From: Georgenia muralis
GTDB taxonomy: Bacteria > Actinomycetota > Actinomycetes > Actinomycetales > Actinomycetaceae
Assembly (NCBI RefSeq): GCF_003814705.1
Contig: NZ_RKRA01000001.1
Coordinates: forward strand, 3,478,776-3,542,775
Reading direction: 5' to 3'
DNA length: 64,000 nucleotides
This document shows positions 41,117 through 48,633 of this stretch, piece after piece. How positions within the stretch are numbered: position 1 is the first letter of the stretch; each line of letters opens with the position of its first letter. Made by a program: the position numbers and the translations under genes. Below the pieces are notes generated by a model. That model saw only the letters and a list, made by a program, of their open reading frames with translations. It was not told the origin of the DNA and searched no databases.

Positions 41117-41515
41117 CTAGGCCGCGGCGCCGGCGGGCTTGACCGCGAGGACCGGGCACGGGGAGTCGAGGAGGATGCGCTGGGCGTTGGAGCCCAGGAT
41201 GAGCTTGCCCACCGGCGATCGACGTCGCAGGCCGATGACGATGAGGTCGGCCCCGACCTCCTCGGCCACGGCGAGGATGTCCTCGGCGACGTCGCTGCCG
41301 CGGCGCAGCTGGCGCACCTCGTAGGCGAGGTCTGCCTCGTCGAGACGGTCGCGCACGGCGTCGGCCTCCGCCTCGAGCGCGGCGTGGTCACCGGCGTCGG
41401 TGCGACGCGAGAGCACGACGACGAGCCTGGTGTCGCGGCGCCGGGTCTCTGCCACGGCCGACGTCAGGGCGGCCTCGCCCTCCTTGGTCGACAGGAAGCC
41501 CACCACGATGGTCAT
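41117..41515 (-). CDS. universal stress protein (UspA family)
   Basis: A 132-residue single-domain Usp. The ATP-binding signature is partly kept in GLRRRSPVGKLILGSNAQRI, followed by CPVLAVKP. The N-terminal strand reads MTIVVGFLSTKEGEAAL. Usp proteins bind ATP and modulate stress survival; the specific role is unknown. It lies 62 bases upstream of gcvH on the same strand, with a separate Shine-Dalgarno for gcvH, so cotranscription is possible. Confidence 0.93.
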   Translation of the reverse strand: MTIVVGFLSTKEGEAALTSAVAETRRRDTRLVVVLSRRTDAGDHAALEAEADAVRDRLDEADLAYEVRQLRRGSDVAEDILAVAEEVGADLIVIGLRRRSPVGKLILGSNAQRILLDSPCPVLAVKPAGAAA

Positions 41516-41562
41516 CCAGCACCCCGTTCCCGTCCGCTCCGGCTCGTCGTGCCCGCGACGTT

Positions 41563-41612
41563 ACCCGATACCCGGGCGCGACGGCTCACCCGATACCCGG
41601 GCGCGACGGCTC
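41563..41612. repeat. perfect 25-bp tandem duplication
   Basis: Two identical 25-bp units, 41563-41587 and 41588-41612, each starting ACCCGATACCCGGG. They lie between DUF4192 and the universal stress protein gene, upstream of the latter, so they may affect its promoter spacing. Confidence 0.95.
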
Positions 41613-41669
41613 ATCCGGACCGGTCGGCACCACGGCCGGCGGGACGCGCTCGGTGGGGCAGGCGGTCGC

Positions 41670-42776
41670 TCAGTGCTCGTGGCGTTGCGGGTACCACGGT
41701 GGCGGCACCGCGGCGTCGAGCGCCTCGCGCACCAGCACCGCCAGGCGGTGCCCCGGCTGCTCCTGCAGTGCCTGCCCGGCCAGGACGTCGGCGCGCGCAC
41801 CTGCGGCGTCCCACCAGCACAGGTACGACAGCAGTCCGAGGGCCGGGGCCGCGGCGCCGTCCGGGGCGTGGGCCACGACGGCGCAGGCCAGACGGTCGGC
41901 GGCGACGATCGTGTCGCGTTCCGGGGGCGGCGCCACCGTGAGGACGAGGTCCACCGCGTCGACCGGGAGCAGGTCGCGGGCGACGACGTCGCCGCCGGCC
42001 AGCGTGGCGGCGAGGACGGCGTCACGCACGCGGGTGTCCTCCAGCGCCACGAGGAGGCGGCCCAGCGTGGCGTGCGCGGGAACCTCGCCGAGGGAGGAGT
42101 CCCACAGGTCGCAGTGCTCCTGCCGGAGGCGGCACAGCTCGGCCGACTCGGCCGGTGGTGGGCGGAACGCCGCGCCGACCGCACGGGCCGCGGCCACCCG
42201 GCGCCGCTCCTGCGCACCGGCCCTGGCGGCGGCCGCGCGCGCGGCGGTGTCCTGCGTGCGAACGACGGCGAGGTCCTCACGACACCGGACCGCGGCTCGG
42301 CCGTCGGCGACGAACGCGGCGCTGGCCACCGAGGTCTCGAGGTCGCGCAGCGGGCGCCCGCCGGCCGCGCAGCACCGGCACGGGTCGAGGTGGCCGAAGG
42401 CCTCGTGGCCCACGAACCAGGGACCGCGGAGCGACGCGGCCCAGGGCATCGCGTCGACCAGCGCCCGTCGGGCGTGGCGGACCCGCTCGTCGCGGGACAC
42501 CCCGCGCCGGCTGGTGGCGAGGTAGACCACGGCGAAGACGTCGTACGCGCCGTCGGCAAGGAGGTGTCCGCCCAGGGTCGCCGCGAGGGCCGGGCCCGCT
42601 GCGGGGTGGCCGAGGTCGGCCAGGTCGCAGCGCACGACCAGGCCGACGAGGTCGCGACCGCTCGGGCCGCGGCACAGGCCCGCGAGGACGACGGAGTCGG
42701 CGGGGTGGAACCCGAGGCGGTAGGGCAGGTGCGCGACGAGGTCGCGGGGGTCGTCGACGGTCACGGTGGTCGTCAT
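41670..42776 (-). CDS. DUF4192 family protein
   Basis: A 368-residue protein with the family opening DPRDLVAHLPYRLGFHPADSVVLAGL and a cluster of Cys/Gly residues (DPCRCCAAGGRPL). The C-terminal part is Ala-rich and contains ALGLLSYLCWWDAAGARADV, typical of DUF4192, an actinobacterial family without known function. No signal peptide. It is divergent from the polyprenyl synthase gene (142 bases between starts). Confidence 0.9.
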   Translation of the reverse strand: MTTTVTVDDPRDLVAHLPYRLGFHPADSVVLAGLCRGPSGRDLVGLVVRCDLADLGHPAAGPALAATLGGHLLADGAYDVFAVVYLATSRRGVSRDERVRHARRALVDAMPWAASLRGPWFVGHEAFGHLDPCRCCAAGGRPLRDLETSVASAAFVADGRAAVRCREDLAVVRTQDTAARAAAARAGAQERRRVAAARAVGAAFRPPPAESAELCRLRQEHCDLWDSSLGEVPAHATLGRLLVALEDTRVRDAVLAATLAGGDVVARDLLPVDAVDLVLTVAPPPERDTIVAADRLACAVVAHAPDGAAAPALGLLSYLCWWDAAGARADVLAGQALQEQPGHRLAVLVREALDAAVPPPWYPQRHEH

Positions 42777-42918
42777 GAGGGCATCGCACCGTCACGGAGG
42801 CAGGGCGGGCGCAGGTCCTGTGGACCGGCACCTCCCCGGCGGTCTGTGGACGGACCAGCGACGAGCCGTGCCCGGCGGCACGTCGGCGGACCGGGCGGCC
42901 GGACCGTAGGGTCGGTCC

Positions 42919-44001
42919 ATGCGCACCTCGACGCTGACGGACGTCCGCGACAACGTCTCGGCCCGAACGCTCGCCGCGCTCGGCGAGCACACCGCCCGCT
43001 TCGCGGAGGTGGGGGCACCCGTCGAGGAGTTCCTCCTCCCGGCACGCGAGCTGCTCTCGGGTGGCAAGCGGCTGCGCGCGCAGCTCTGCGCGGCGGGGTG
43101 GCTGGCGGCGGGGCACGAGCGGACGAGCGAGGCGGTCGTGCTCGCCGGGTCGGCCCTGGAGCTCTTCCAGGCGACGGCGCTGGTGCACGACGACGTCATG
43201 GACGGCTCGGCGACCCGGCGCGGTCTCCCGGCGGCGCACCGGAGGTTCGCCGGGCACCACACCACCAACGCCTGGCTGGGCGAGGCCGACTCCTACGGCA
43301 CGGCCGCGGCCATCGTCCTGGGCGACCTCCTCCTGGCGCTCTCGGCGATGGAGCTCGAGCGGGCGCGTGAGCTGGTGCCGCCCGCAGCCGGACGGCGGGC
43401 GCGGGAGATCTACGACGTCATGACCGCCGAGGTGGCGCTGGGTCAGTACCTCGACATCCGCTCCCAGGACCTGCCCTGGCGCGACGACGGCGAGGAGCTC
43501 ACGCGTGCCCTTCAGGTCGTGCGGCACAAGTCCGCCCGGTACTCCGTGGAGCACCCGCTCGTGCTCGGCGCGGCCCTGGGTGGCGGCGACGACGACCTGC
43601 TCGCGGCGCTGTCGGGGGTCGGGCTGCCCCTGGGTGAGGCCTTCCAGCTCCGCGACGACGAGCTCGGCGTGTTCGGCGACCCCGCGGTGACGGGCAAACC
43701 CGCGGGCGACGACCTGCGCGAGGGCAAGCGCACCGCGCTCGTCGCGCTCACCGCAGCGCGGGTCGACGCCACCGACCGGGCGGACCTCAGACGCCGGCTG
43801 GGCCGGGCGGACCTCGCTCCGGCCGAGGTCGGGCGTCTGCAGGACCTCATCGTCGCCAGCGGCGCCCTCGCCGAGCACGGTCGGCTGGTCGAGGAGCGAC
43901 GCGAGGCGGCCCTGCGTGCGCTCGACGACGCGCACCTGCCGGGGCACGCCCGCGCCGCGGTCGCCGGGCTGGCCGAGGCGCTGACGCGGCGGGACGCCTG
44001 A
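42919..44001 (+). CDS. idsA: polyprenyl synthetase (short-chain isoprenyl diphosphate synthase, IdsA-like)
   Basis: A 360-residue all-trans prenyl transferase. It has GGKRLRAQLC, the first Asp-rich motif DDVMD and the second region FQLRDDELGVFGDPAVTGKP, then DDLREGKRT. It condenses isopentenyl diphosphate with an allylic primer to make FPP or GGPP; the product length is not predictable by eye. M. tuberculosis idsA2 (Rv2173) occupies the same position relative to Rv2175c and pknL. The ATG at 42919 has TAGGGT at 42907-42912, six bases upstream, without a Shine-Dalgarno. Confidence 0.93.
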   Translation: MRTSTLTDVRDNVSARTLAALGEHTARFAEVGAPVEEFLLPARELLSGGKRLRAQLCAAGWLAAGHERTSEAVVLAGSALELFQATALVHDDVMDGSATRRGLPAAHRRFAGHHTTNAWLGEADSYGTAAAIVLGDLLLALSAMELERARELVPPAAGRRAREIYDVMTAEVALGQYLDIRSQDLPWRDDGEELTRALQVVRHKSARYSVEHPLVLGAALGGGDDDLLAALSGVGLPLGEAFQLRDDELGVFGDPAVTGKPAGDDLREGKRTALVALTAARVDATDRADLRRRLGRADLAPAEVGRLQDLIVASGALAEHGRLVEERREAALRALDDAHLPGHARAAVAGLAEALTRRDA

Positions 44002-44015
44002 GCCGTCCCCCTACC

Positions 44016-44387
44016 TCACAGGGCCAGCGTCTGCGCGACGCGACGGACCGCGTGGGTCCGGCGCTCCCGCAGCGCGCTGATGGGGGTGGTGCCGAGCTCG
44101 GCATCGGGGGTGAAGAGCCACCGGAACGCCTCCTGGTCGTCCATGCCGCCGTCCGCCAGCAGCATGAGCGTGCCCCGCAGGGCGGGCAGCGGTCCGGGCT
44201 CGTCCGACTCCTCGGGCAGGAGCAGGAACTCCCCCGGGATCGCGGCCGACCCGTTCGGGCCGTGCGGGACGGTCAGCAGCCGACGGTCCCGGACCAGGGC
44301 GCGGACGTCGCGCTGCCGGAGGCCGAGGATCTCGGCGACCTCGGGGACGGAGAGCCAGGTGGCGGGGTCCTGGGGCGTGTCACTCAC
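44016..44387 (-). CDS. Rv2175c family DNA-binding protein
   Basis: A 123-residue protein with an N-terminal winged helix-turn-helix (WLSVPEVAEILGLRQRDVRALV) and a C-terminal Rv2175c domain (ALRERRTHAVRRVAQTLAL). In M. tuberculosis Rv2175c binds DNA and is phosphorylated by PknL, whose homologue lies 1.7 kb away, here separated by a LysM gene. Candidate phospho-acceptors include Thr4 in VSDTPQDP. The GTG start has TAGGCT exactly 6 bases upstream (44399-44394). Its 3' end converges with idsA. Confidence 0.93.
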   Translation of the reverse strand: MSDTPQDPATWLSVPEVAEILGLRQRDVRALVRDRRLLTVPHGPNGSAAIPGEFLLLPEESDEPGPLPALRGTLMLLADGGMDDQEAFRWLFTPDAELGTTPISALRERRTHAVRRVAQTLAL

Positions 44388-44420
44388 CGCCCCAGCCTAG
44401 AGCCCGCTGGGACGAAGGGC

Positions 44421-44472
44421 TTGGCGGCGCACCACATCAGTCGCTACTGTCACAGCGTTAACACAAGTCACA
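44421..44472 (+). promoter_or_regulatory. promoter and candidate MtrA box upstream of the LysM hydrolase gene
   Basis: A possible promoter is TTGGCG (44421-44426), 18 bases, TACTGT (44445-44450). Overlapping it is GTCACAGCGTTAACAC (44449-44464), with a second GTCACA at 44467-44472. GTCACAGCG-like direct repeats are the reported binding motif of the response regulator MtrA at mycobacterial cell-wall genes and oriC. MtrA control here is inference. Confidence 0.5.
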
Positions 44473-44497
44473 TCATCATCACCAGGCACATGGTCAC

Positions 44498-44547
44498 GTC
44501 GGACGGCACCCACCCGGGGTCGGTACGCGGCCCCGGGTGAGACCGAC
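44498..44547 (+). promoter_or_regulatory. structured 5' leader hairpin of the LysM hydrolase gene
   Basis: Nested stems: GTCGG (44498-44502) pairs with CCGAC (44543-44547), enclosing ACCCGGGG (44512-44519) and CCCCGGGT (44531-44538). The structure ends 3 bases before GGAGG (44551-44555). It may control ribosome access. c-di-AMP riboswitches control similar genes in actinobacteria, but I cannot match that consensus. Confidence 0.5.
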
Positions 44548-44559
44548 GTTGGAGGATCG

Positions 44560-46035
44560 ATGAAGGCCGAGCACCGTTCCCAGCCCTCGGCGCGGGCACA
44601 CGCGGGACGGGCCGGCGTGGGCCTCGCCCTCGCCGCCACGACCGCCGTCGGGATGGCCGTCCCCGCGGCCGCCGCACCGGCACCTTCCGCGCGCCCTGCC
44701 CCGGCGCTCCACGGGGCTCTCGCGGCTCCGGTCCACGTCCAGCCGGCCGCGCCGGTGATGACCTACCGCGTGCAGGCCGGCGACACCGTCTCGCACATCG
44801 CCGCCCGCACGGGGTCCTCGGTGGGAGCCATCGTCGGGGCGAACGGCCTGGACGCCCGTGCGGTGATCCGCGTCGGCCAGATGCTGCGGATCCCGTCGGC
44901 TGCCGCCGCCGCCCCCACCGCCACGAAGCCGGCCGCCCCCGCGGCCGCGCCGGCCGCCACCACCCACACGGTCCGCAACGGCGAGTACCTCTCCGGCATC
45001 GCCCGGCAGTACGGCACGTCGGTCTCGGCACTGGTGAGCCTGAACTCCCTCGCCTCGCCCGACCGCATCTACGTCGGCCAGAAGCTACGCGTCGCCGGCG
45101 CGGCAGGCACCCCGACCCCCACGAAGCCGGCCGCCCCGGCCGCCGCGCCGGCCGCCACCACCCACACGGTCCGCAACGGCGAGTACCTCTCCGGCATCGC
45201 CCGGCAGTACGGCACGTCGGTCTCGGCACTGGTGAGCCTGAACTCCCTCGCCTCGCCCGACCGCATCTACGTCGGCCAGAAGCTACGCGTCGCCGGCGCG
45301 GCAGGCACCCCGACCCCCCCGAAGCCGGCCACCCCGACCCCCCCGAAGCCGGCCGCCCCGGCCGCCCCGGCCGCCACCACGCACACCGTCGTCGCGGGCG
45401 ACACCGTCTCGGTCCTCGCCGCACGGTGGGGCACCACGGTCGCGGCCGTCGCTCAGGCCAACAAGCTCGGACCCGCCGCGACGATCTACGTCGGGCAGCG
45501 CCTGACGGTCCCGGCCAAGGCGTCCGCCGCCCCGGCACCCACCACCCAGCCGCTGGTGCCCAGCAGCTTCCTGGGCCGGACCTACCCCGAGGCCACCGTC
45601 GCCTCGGCCAACGCCAACAAGGCGACCCTGCTCGCCACCGGGGTCCCCTCCCGGGCCGAGATGCAGGCGCTCGTGGCCTCGGTCGCCCGTCAGATGGGTG
45701 TCGACCCGGCCCTCGCCCAGGCGCACGCCTTCCAGGAGTCGGGCTTCAACCACGCCTCGGTCTCCCCCGCCAACGCGCTGGGCACCATGCAGGTCATCCC
45801 GTCATCGGGCCGGTGGGCCTCGGACCTGGTAGGACGCCCGCTCAACCTGCTGGACCCGCTCGACAACGTCGTAGCCGGCGTGGCGATCATCCGCTACCAC
45901 GTGCGCACGGCCCCCGACCTCGACACCGCGATCGCGTCGTACTACCAGGGCGCCGGGTCGGTGGCCCGCAACGGGCTCTACCCGGACACGAAGATGTACG
46001 TCGCGGCCGTGCGCGCCCTCATGAACCGGTTCTGA
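44560..46035 (+). CDS. secreted LysM-repeat protein with lytic transglycosylase (SLT) domain
   Basis: A 491-residue exported cell-wall hydrolase. A signal peptide ([20 protein letters not shown]) precedes four LysM peptidoglycan-binding domains (about 68-112, 134-180, 200-246 and 275-318) joined by Pro/Ala/Thr/Lys linkers. The C-terminal lysozyme-like transglycosylase domain (about 365-491) has the catalytic Glu393 in [11 protein letters not shown], then [10 protein letters not shown] and [11 protein letters not shown]. LysM domains 2 and 3 are recent copies. The ATG has GGAGG only 4 bases upstream and a structured leader. It lies between Rv2175c and pknL, fitting PASTA-kinase control of wall growth. 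Confidence 0.93.
   Translation: MKAEHRSQPSARAHAGRAGVGLALAATTAVGMAVPAAAAPAPSARPAPALHGALAAPVHVQPAAPVMTYRVQAGDTVSHIAARTGSSVGAIVGANGLDARAVIRVGQMLRIPSAAAAAPTATKPAAPAAAPAATTHTVRNGEYLSGIARQYGTSVSALVSLNSLASPDRIYVGQKLRVAGAAGTPTPTKPAAPAAAPAATTHTVRNGEYLSGIARQYGTSVSALVSLNSLASPDRIYVGQKLRVAGAAGTPTPPKPATPTPPKPAAPAAPAATTHTVVAGDTVSVLAARWGTTVAAVAQANKLGPAATIYVGQRLTVPAKASAAPAPTTQPLVPSSFLGRTYPEATVASANANKATLLATGVPSRAEMQALVASVARQMGVDPALAQAHAFQESGFNHASVSPANALGTMQVIPSSGRWASDLVGRPLNLLDPLDNVVAGVAIIRYHVRTAPDLDTAIASYYQGAGSVARNGLYPDTKMYVAAVRALMNRF
44944..45318 (+). repeat. 198-bp in-frame tandem duplication (LysM domains 2 and 3)
   Basis: Two copies with a period of 198 bp (66 codons). About 177 bp are identical (44944-45120 versus 45142-45318), including synonymous positions; differences occur only in the linker edges. 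This implies a recent duplication or ongoing gene conversion. Confidence 0.95.
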
Positions 46036-46040
46036 GGTCC

Positions 46041-46064
46041 GGGCCCGGCACGCCTGCCGGGCCC
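46041..46064 (+). terminator. hairpin terminator after the LysM hydrolase gene
   Basis: Perfect 10-bp stem GGGCCCGGCA (46041-46050) and TGCCGGGCCC (46055-46064), loop CGCC, 6 bases after the stop. No U-tract. It separates the gene from the pknL promoter at 46081. Confidence 0.75.
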
Positions 46065-46093
46065 TGCGCCGCTGCCGGGTTAGGCTCGCGGCC

Positions 46094-48001
46094 GTGGACA
46101 CCGCGACCCTCGACCCGATGATCGGCCGTCTGGTCGACGACCGGTACGAGGTCGGCGCTCGCATCGCTCGCGGGGGCATGGCCACGGTCTACCGGGCCGT
46201 GGACCGTCGTCTCGAGCGCACCGTCGCGCTGAAGGTGATGCACCCGCACCTCGCCGAGAGCCCGGACTTCGTGGCCCGGTTCCGCCGCGAGGCGCGGGCG
46301 GCCGCGCGCCTCACCCACCCGGGCGTGGTGGCCGTGCACGACCAGGGCACCACGGGCGAGGCGAGCTACCTCGTCATGGAGCTCGTCGAGGGACCGAACC
46401 TGCGCACGGTCCTGCGCCGCCGTGGCGCGTTGCCGCTCGGCGAGGCGCTCACGGTCGTCGACCACGTCCTCGACGCCCTGGCCTCGGCCCACCGTGCCGG
46501 GCTCGTCCACCGCGACATCAAGCCCGAGAACGTCCTGCTCACCCAGGACGGGCGACCCAAGGTCGCGGACTTCGGGCTCGCCCGCGCCGTCAGCGAGGCC
46601 ACCGCGGCGACGACCGGCACGGTCCTGGGCACCGTCGCCTACCTCGCGCCCGAGATCGTGACCGAGGGCCGGGCGGACCAGCGCGCCGACGTCTACGCCG
46701 TCGGGGTCCTGCTCTACGAGCTCCTCACCGGCCGGCCGCCGTTCACCGGGGACGCCCCGATCCGCATTGCCTACCAGCACGTCACCGGCCGGGTGCCGGC
46801 CCCCTCCGCCCAGCTCTCGTGGCTGCCCGCCGAGGTCGACGAGCTCGTCGGGGCCCTGACCGCTCGGGAGCTCGACGAGCGCCCCGTCGACGCCGCGGCG
46901 GCCCTGGCGCTCGCGCGCCGGTGCGTCCACGACCTCGACCCCGCGGACCTCGTCCGGCGCGCCGACGTACCCCCCGCCGCCCAGCCGGGCAGCGAGGAGG
47001 CGCCCGACGCCCGCGGCACCGCCGCCGTCGACCTCCCCCGCCGGTACGGCACGGTCGCGCTGCCCATCGGTGCCCTCGCCGCTCGCGAGGAGGGTCCGGC
47101 CCGACGGGCGAGGGCCTGGCCGCGGGTGGTGGCCCTGCTGCTCGCCATCGCGCTGGTGGCGGGCGCGGGCGCCCTGTGGTGGTTCCGGGTCGGGCCCGGC
47201 GCCACCGTCCCCGTCCCGCAGGCGCAGGGACAGGCGGAGGACCTCGCCGTCGACGCCCTCCGCGACGCCGGCCTGGTTCCGGTGGTCACCCGCACCCACC
47301 ACGACGACGTCGCCGCCGGGGCGGTCATCGACACCGACCCGGACGGTGGTAGCGAGGTCCGCCCCGACTCCGAGGTCGCCGTCCGGGTCTCGCTCGGGAT
47401 CCTCACCGTGCCGGTGCCCGACGTGACCGGCCAGGACCGGGACGCCGCGGAGGACACCCTCGCCGTCGCCGGCCTGGCCGTGTCCGAGGTCCGGGAGGAG
47501 TTCGACGACACCGTGCCGGCCGGGGCGGTCATCTCCTCCTCCCCCGCCGCGGCGGAGGTCGTCGAGCACACCACCGGTGTGGTCCTCGTCGTCTCCGCCG
47601 GCCGGGAGCCGGTCGAGCTGCCCGACGTCACCGGTGCGTCGGCCGCCGACGCCGAGGCCGCCCTCACCGCCGCCGGCCTGGCCCTGGGAGGCACGACCGA
47701 GGAGTACTCCGACACGGTCGGCGCCGGTCTCGTGCTCGCCCAGTCGCCCGCGCCCGGCGAGGGCACGCTCTACCGCGGGGACACGGTCGACCTCGTCCTC
47801 TCCCGCGGACCGGAGCTGCTCGCGGTGCCCGAGGTGGTCGGCACCCAGGTGCGCGCCGCCCGGCAGACCCTCGTCGACGCCGGTTTCCAGGTGGAGGTCG
47901 AGGAGGTGCTCGGGGCCTTCTTCGGCACCGTCCGCGCCCAGGACCCCGAGGCCGGGTCGATGCTGCCCCGGGGCAGCGTCATCACCCTCACGGTCGTCTG
48001 A
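46094..48001 (+). CDS. pknL: Ser/Thr protein kinase with PASTA domains (PknL-like)
   Basis: A 635-residue membrane kinase. The Hanks-type kinase domain (about 17-280) has ARGGMATVYRAVD, VALKVM, HRDIKPENVLL, DFGLARA and APE. A basic juxtamembrane region, one transmembrane helix (VVALLLAIALVAGAGALWWF, about 343-362) and four extracellular PASTA repeats (about 370-635) follow. PASTA domains bind peptidoglycan fragments and control growth; M. tuberculosis PknL is syntenic. The likely substrate, Rv2175c, lies close by. The GTG start has TAGGCT at 46081-46086, 7 bases upstream. Confidence 0.95.
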   Translation: MDTATLDPMIGRLVDDRYEVGARIARGGMATVYRAVDRRLERTVALKVMHPHLAESPDFVARFRREARAAARLTHPGVVAVHDQGTTGEASYLVMELVEGPNLRTVLRRRGALPLGEALTVVDHVLDALASAHRAGLVHRDIKPENVLLTQDGRPKVADFGLARAVSEATAATTGTVLGTVAYLAPEIVTEGRADQRADVYAVGVLLYELLTGRPPFTGDAPIRIAYQHVTGRVPAPSAQLSWLPAEVDELVGALTARELDERPVDAAAALALARRCVHDLDPADLVRRADVPPAAQPGSEEAPDARGTAAVDLPRRYGTVALPIGALAAREEGPARRARAWPRVVALLLAIALVAGAGALWWFRVGPGATVPVPQAQGQAEDLAVDALRDAGLVPVVTRTHHDDVAAGAVIDTDPDGGSEVRPDSEVAVRVSLGILTVPVPDVTGQDRDAAEDTLAVAGLAVSEVREEFDDTVPAGAVISSSPAAAEVVEHTTGVVLVVSAGREPVELPDVTGASAADAEAALTAAGLALGGTTEEYSDTVGAGLVLAQSPAPGEGTLYRGDTVDLVLSRGPELLAVPEVVGTQVRAARQTLVDAGFQVEVEEVLGAFFGTVRAQDPEAGSMLPRGSVITLTVV

Positions 48002-48007
48002 CGGCCG

Positions 48008-48628
48008 TCACTCCTGGTAGGCGTAGCGCTCCTCGCGCCACGCGTCGCCGCGCAGGTGGTAGCCCCGCTCCTCCCAGAAGCCGCGCTCGACCTCGGTGAG
48101 GTAGTTCCACCCCCTGAGCCACTTGGGTCCCTTCCACGAGTACAGGTGGGGGACGATCAGCCGCATGGGCCCACCGCGCTCGTCCGGCAGGGGCTCGCCG
48201 TCGTGGTGCGTGGCCAGGAGGGCGCGGCCCGAGACGAGGTCCTCCAGGCGGACCGTGGCGGCGTAGCCGTACTCGGCGAACACGAGGACGTGCTCGACGT
48301 CGGGCCGGGGCGGGGCGAGCTCGACGACGTCGCGGGCGGCCACCCCGGCCCACCGCTCGTCGACGGCCGACCACCCGGTCGCGCAGTGCAGGTCGGCCAC
48401 GACCGTGCGCCGGGGCAGCGCGGTGATCTCGGCGAAGCCGAAGGCGTGCTCGGCGCCGTCCGCGGTGGCGCCGCCGACCGTGAGGCGCCACCGCTCGGGC
48501 CGCCGCGCCGGCACCGGCCCGTAGTGCATGACGGGGGCGCGGGCGACCAGGTGCTGGCCGGGCGGGAGGAACCTGTCCGCGGGCAGACGCGGGCCCGGGT
48601 CGACCTCCATCCGGTCCGGCACGACCAT
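48008..48628 (-). CDS. sulfite oxidase-like molybdopterin-dependent oxidoreductase
   Basis: A 206-residue protein with the single oxidoreductase molybdopterin-binding fold. The cysteine ligand to Mo is in VADLHCATGWS, followed by GYAATVRLEDL and GGPMRLIVPHLYSWKGPKWL, which resemble YedY/sulfite-oxidase-like proteins. No twin-arginine signal peptide is seen, so it is probably cytoplasmic, unlike MsrP. The substrate is unknown. It begins 5 bases after aroG on the same strand, so both are probably cotranscribed, and is convergent with pknL (6 bases). Confidence 0.9.
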   Translation of the reverse strand: MVVPDRMEVDPGPRLPADRFLPPGQHLVARAPVMHYGPVPARRPERWRLTVGGATADGAEHAFGFAEITALPRRTVVADLHCATGWSAVDERWAGVAARDVVELAPPRPDVEHVLVFAEYGYAATVRLEDLVSGRALLATHHDGEPLPDERGGPMRLIVPHLYSWKGPKWLRGWNYLTEVERGFWEERGYHLRGDAWREERYAYQE

Positions 48629-48633
48629 TGTCC

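Noticed and set aside
42919-44001. Carotenoid or terpene gene cluster around the polyprenyl synthase
   Set aside because: No phytoene synthase, desaturase or cyclase nearby; the neighbourhood matches the idsA2-Rv2175c-pknL housekeeping block.
44400-44559. c-di-AMP (ydaO-type) riboswitch before the LysM gene
   Set aside because: The context is right and a hairpin exists, but I cannot match the conserved ydaO core, and the leader is short. Kept only as a structured leader.
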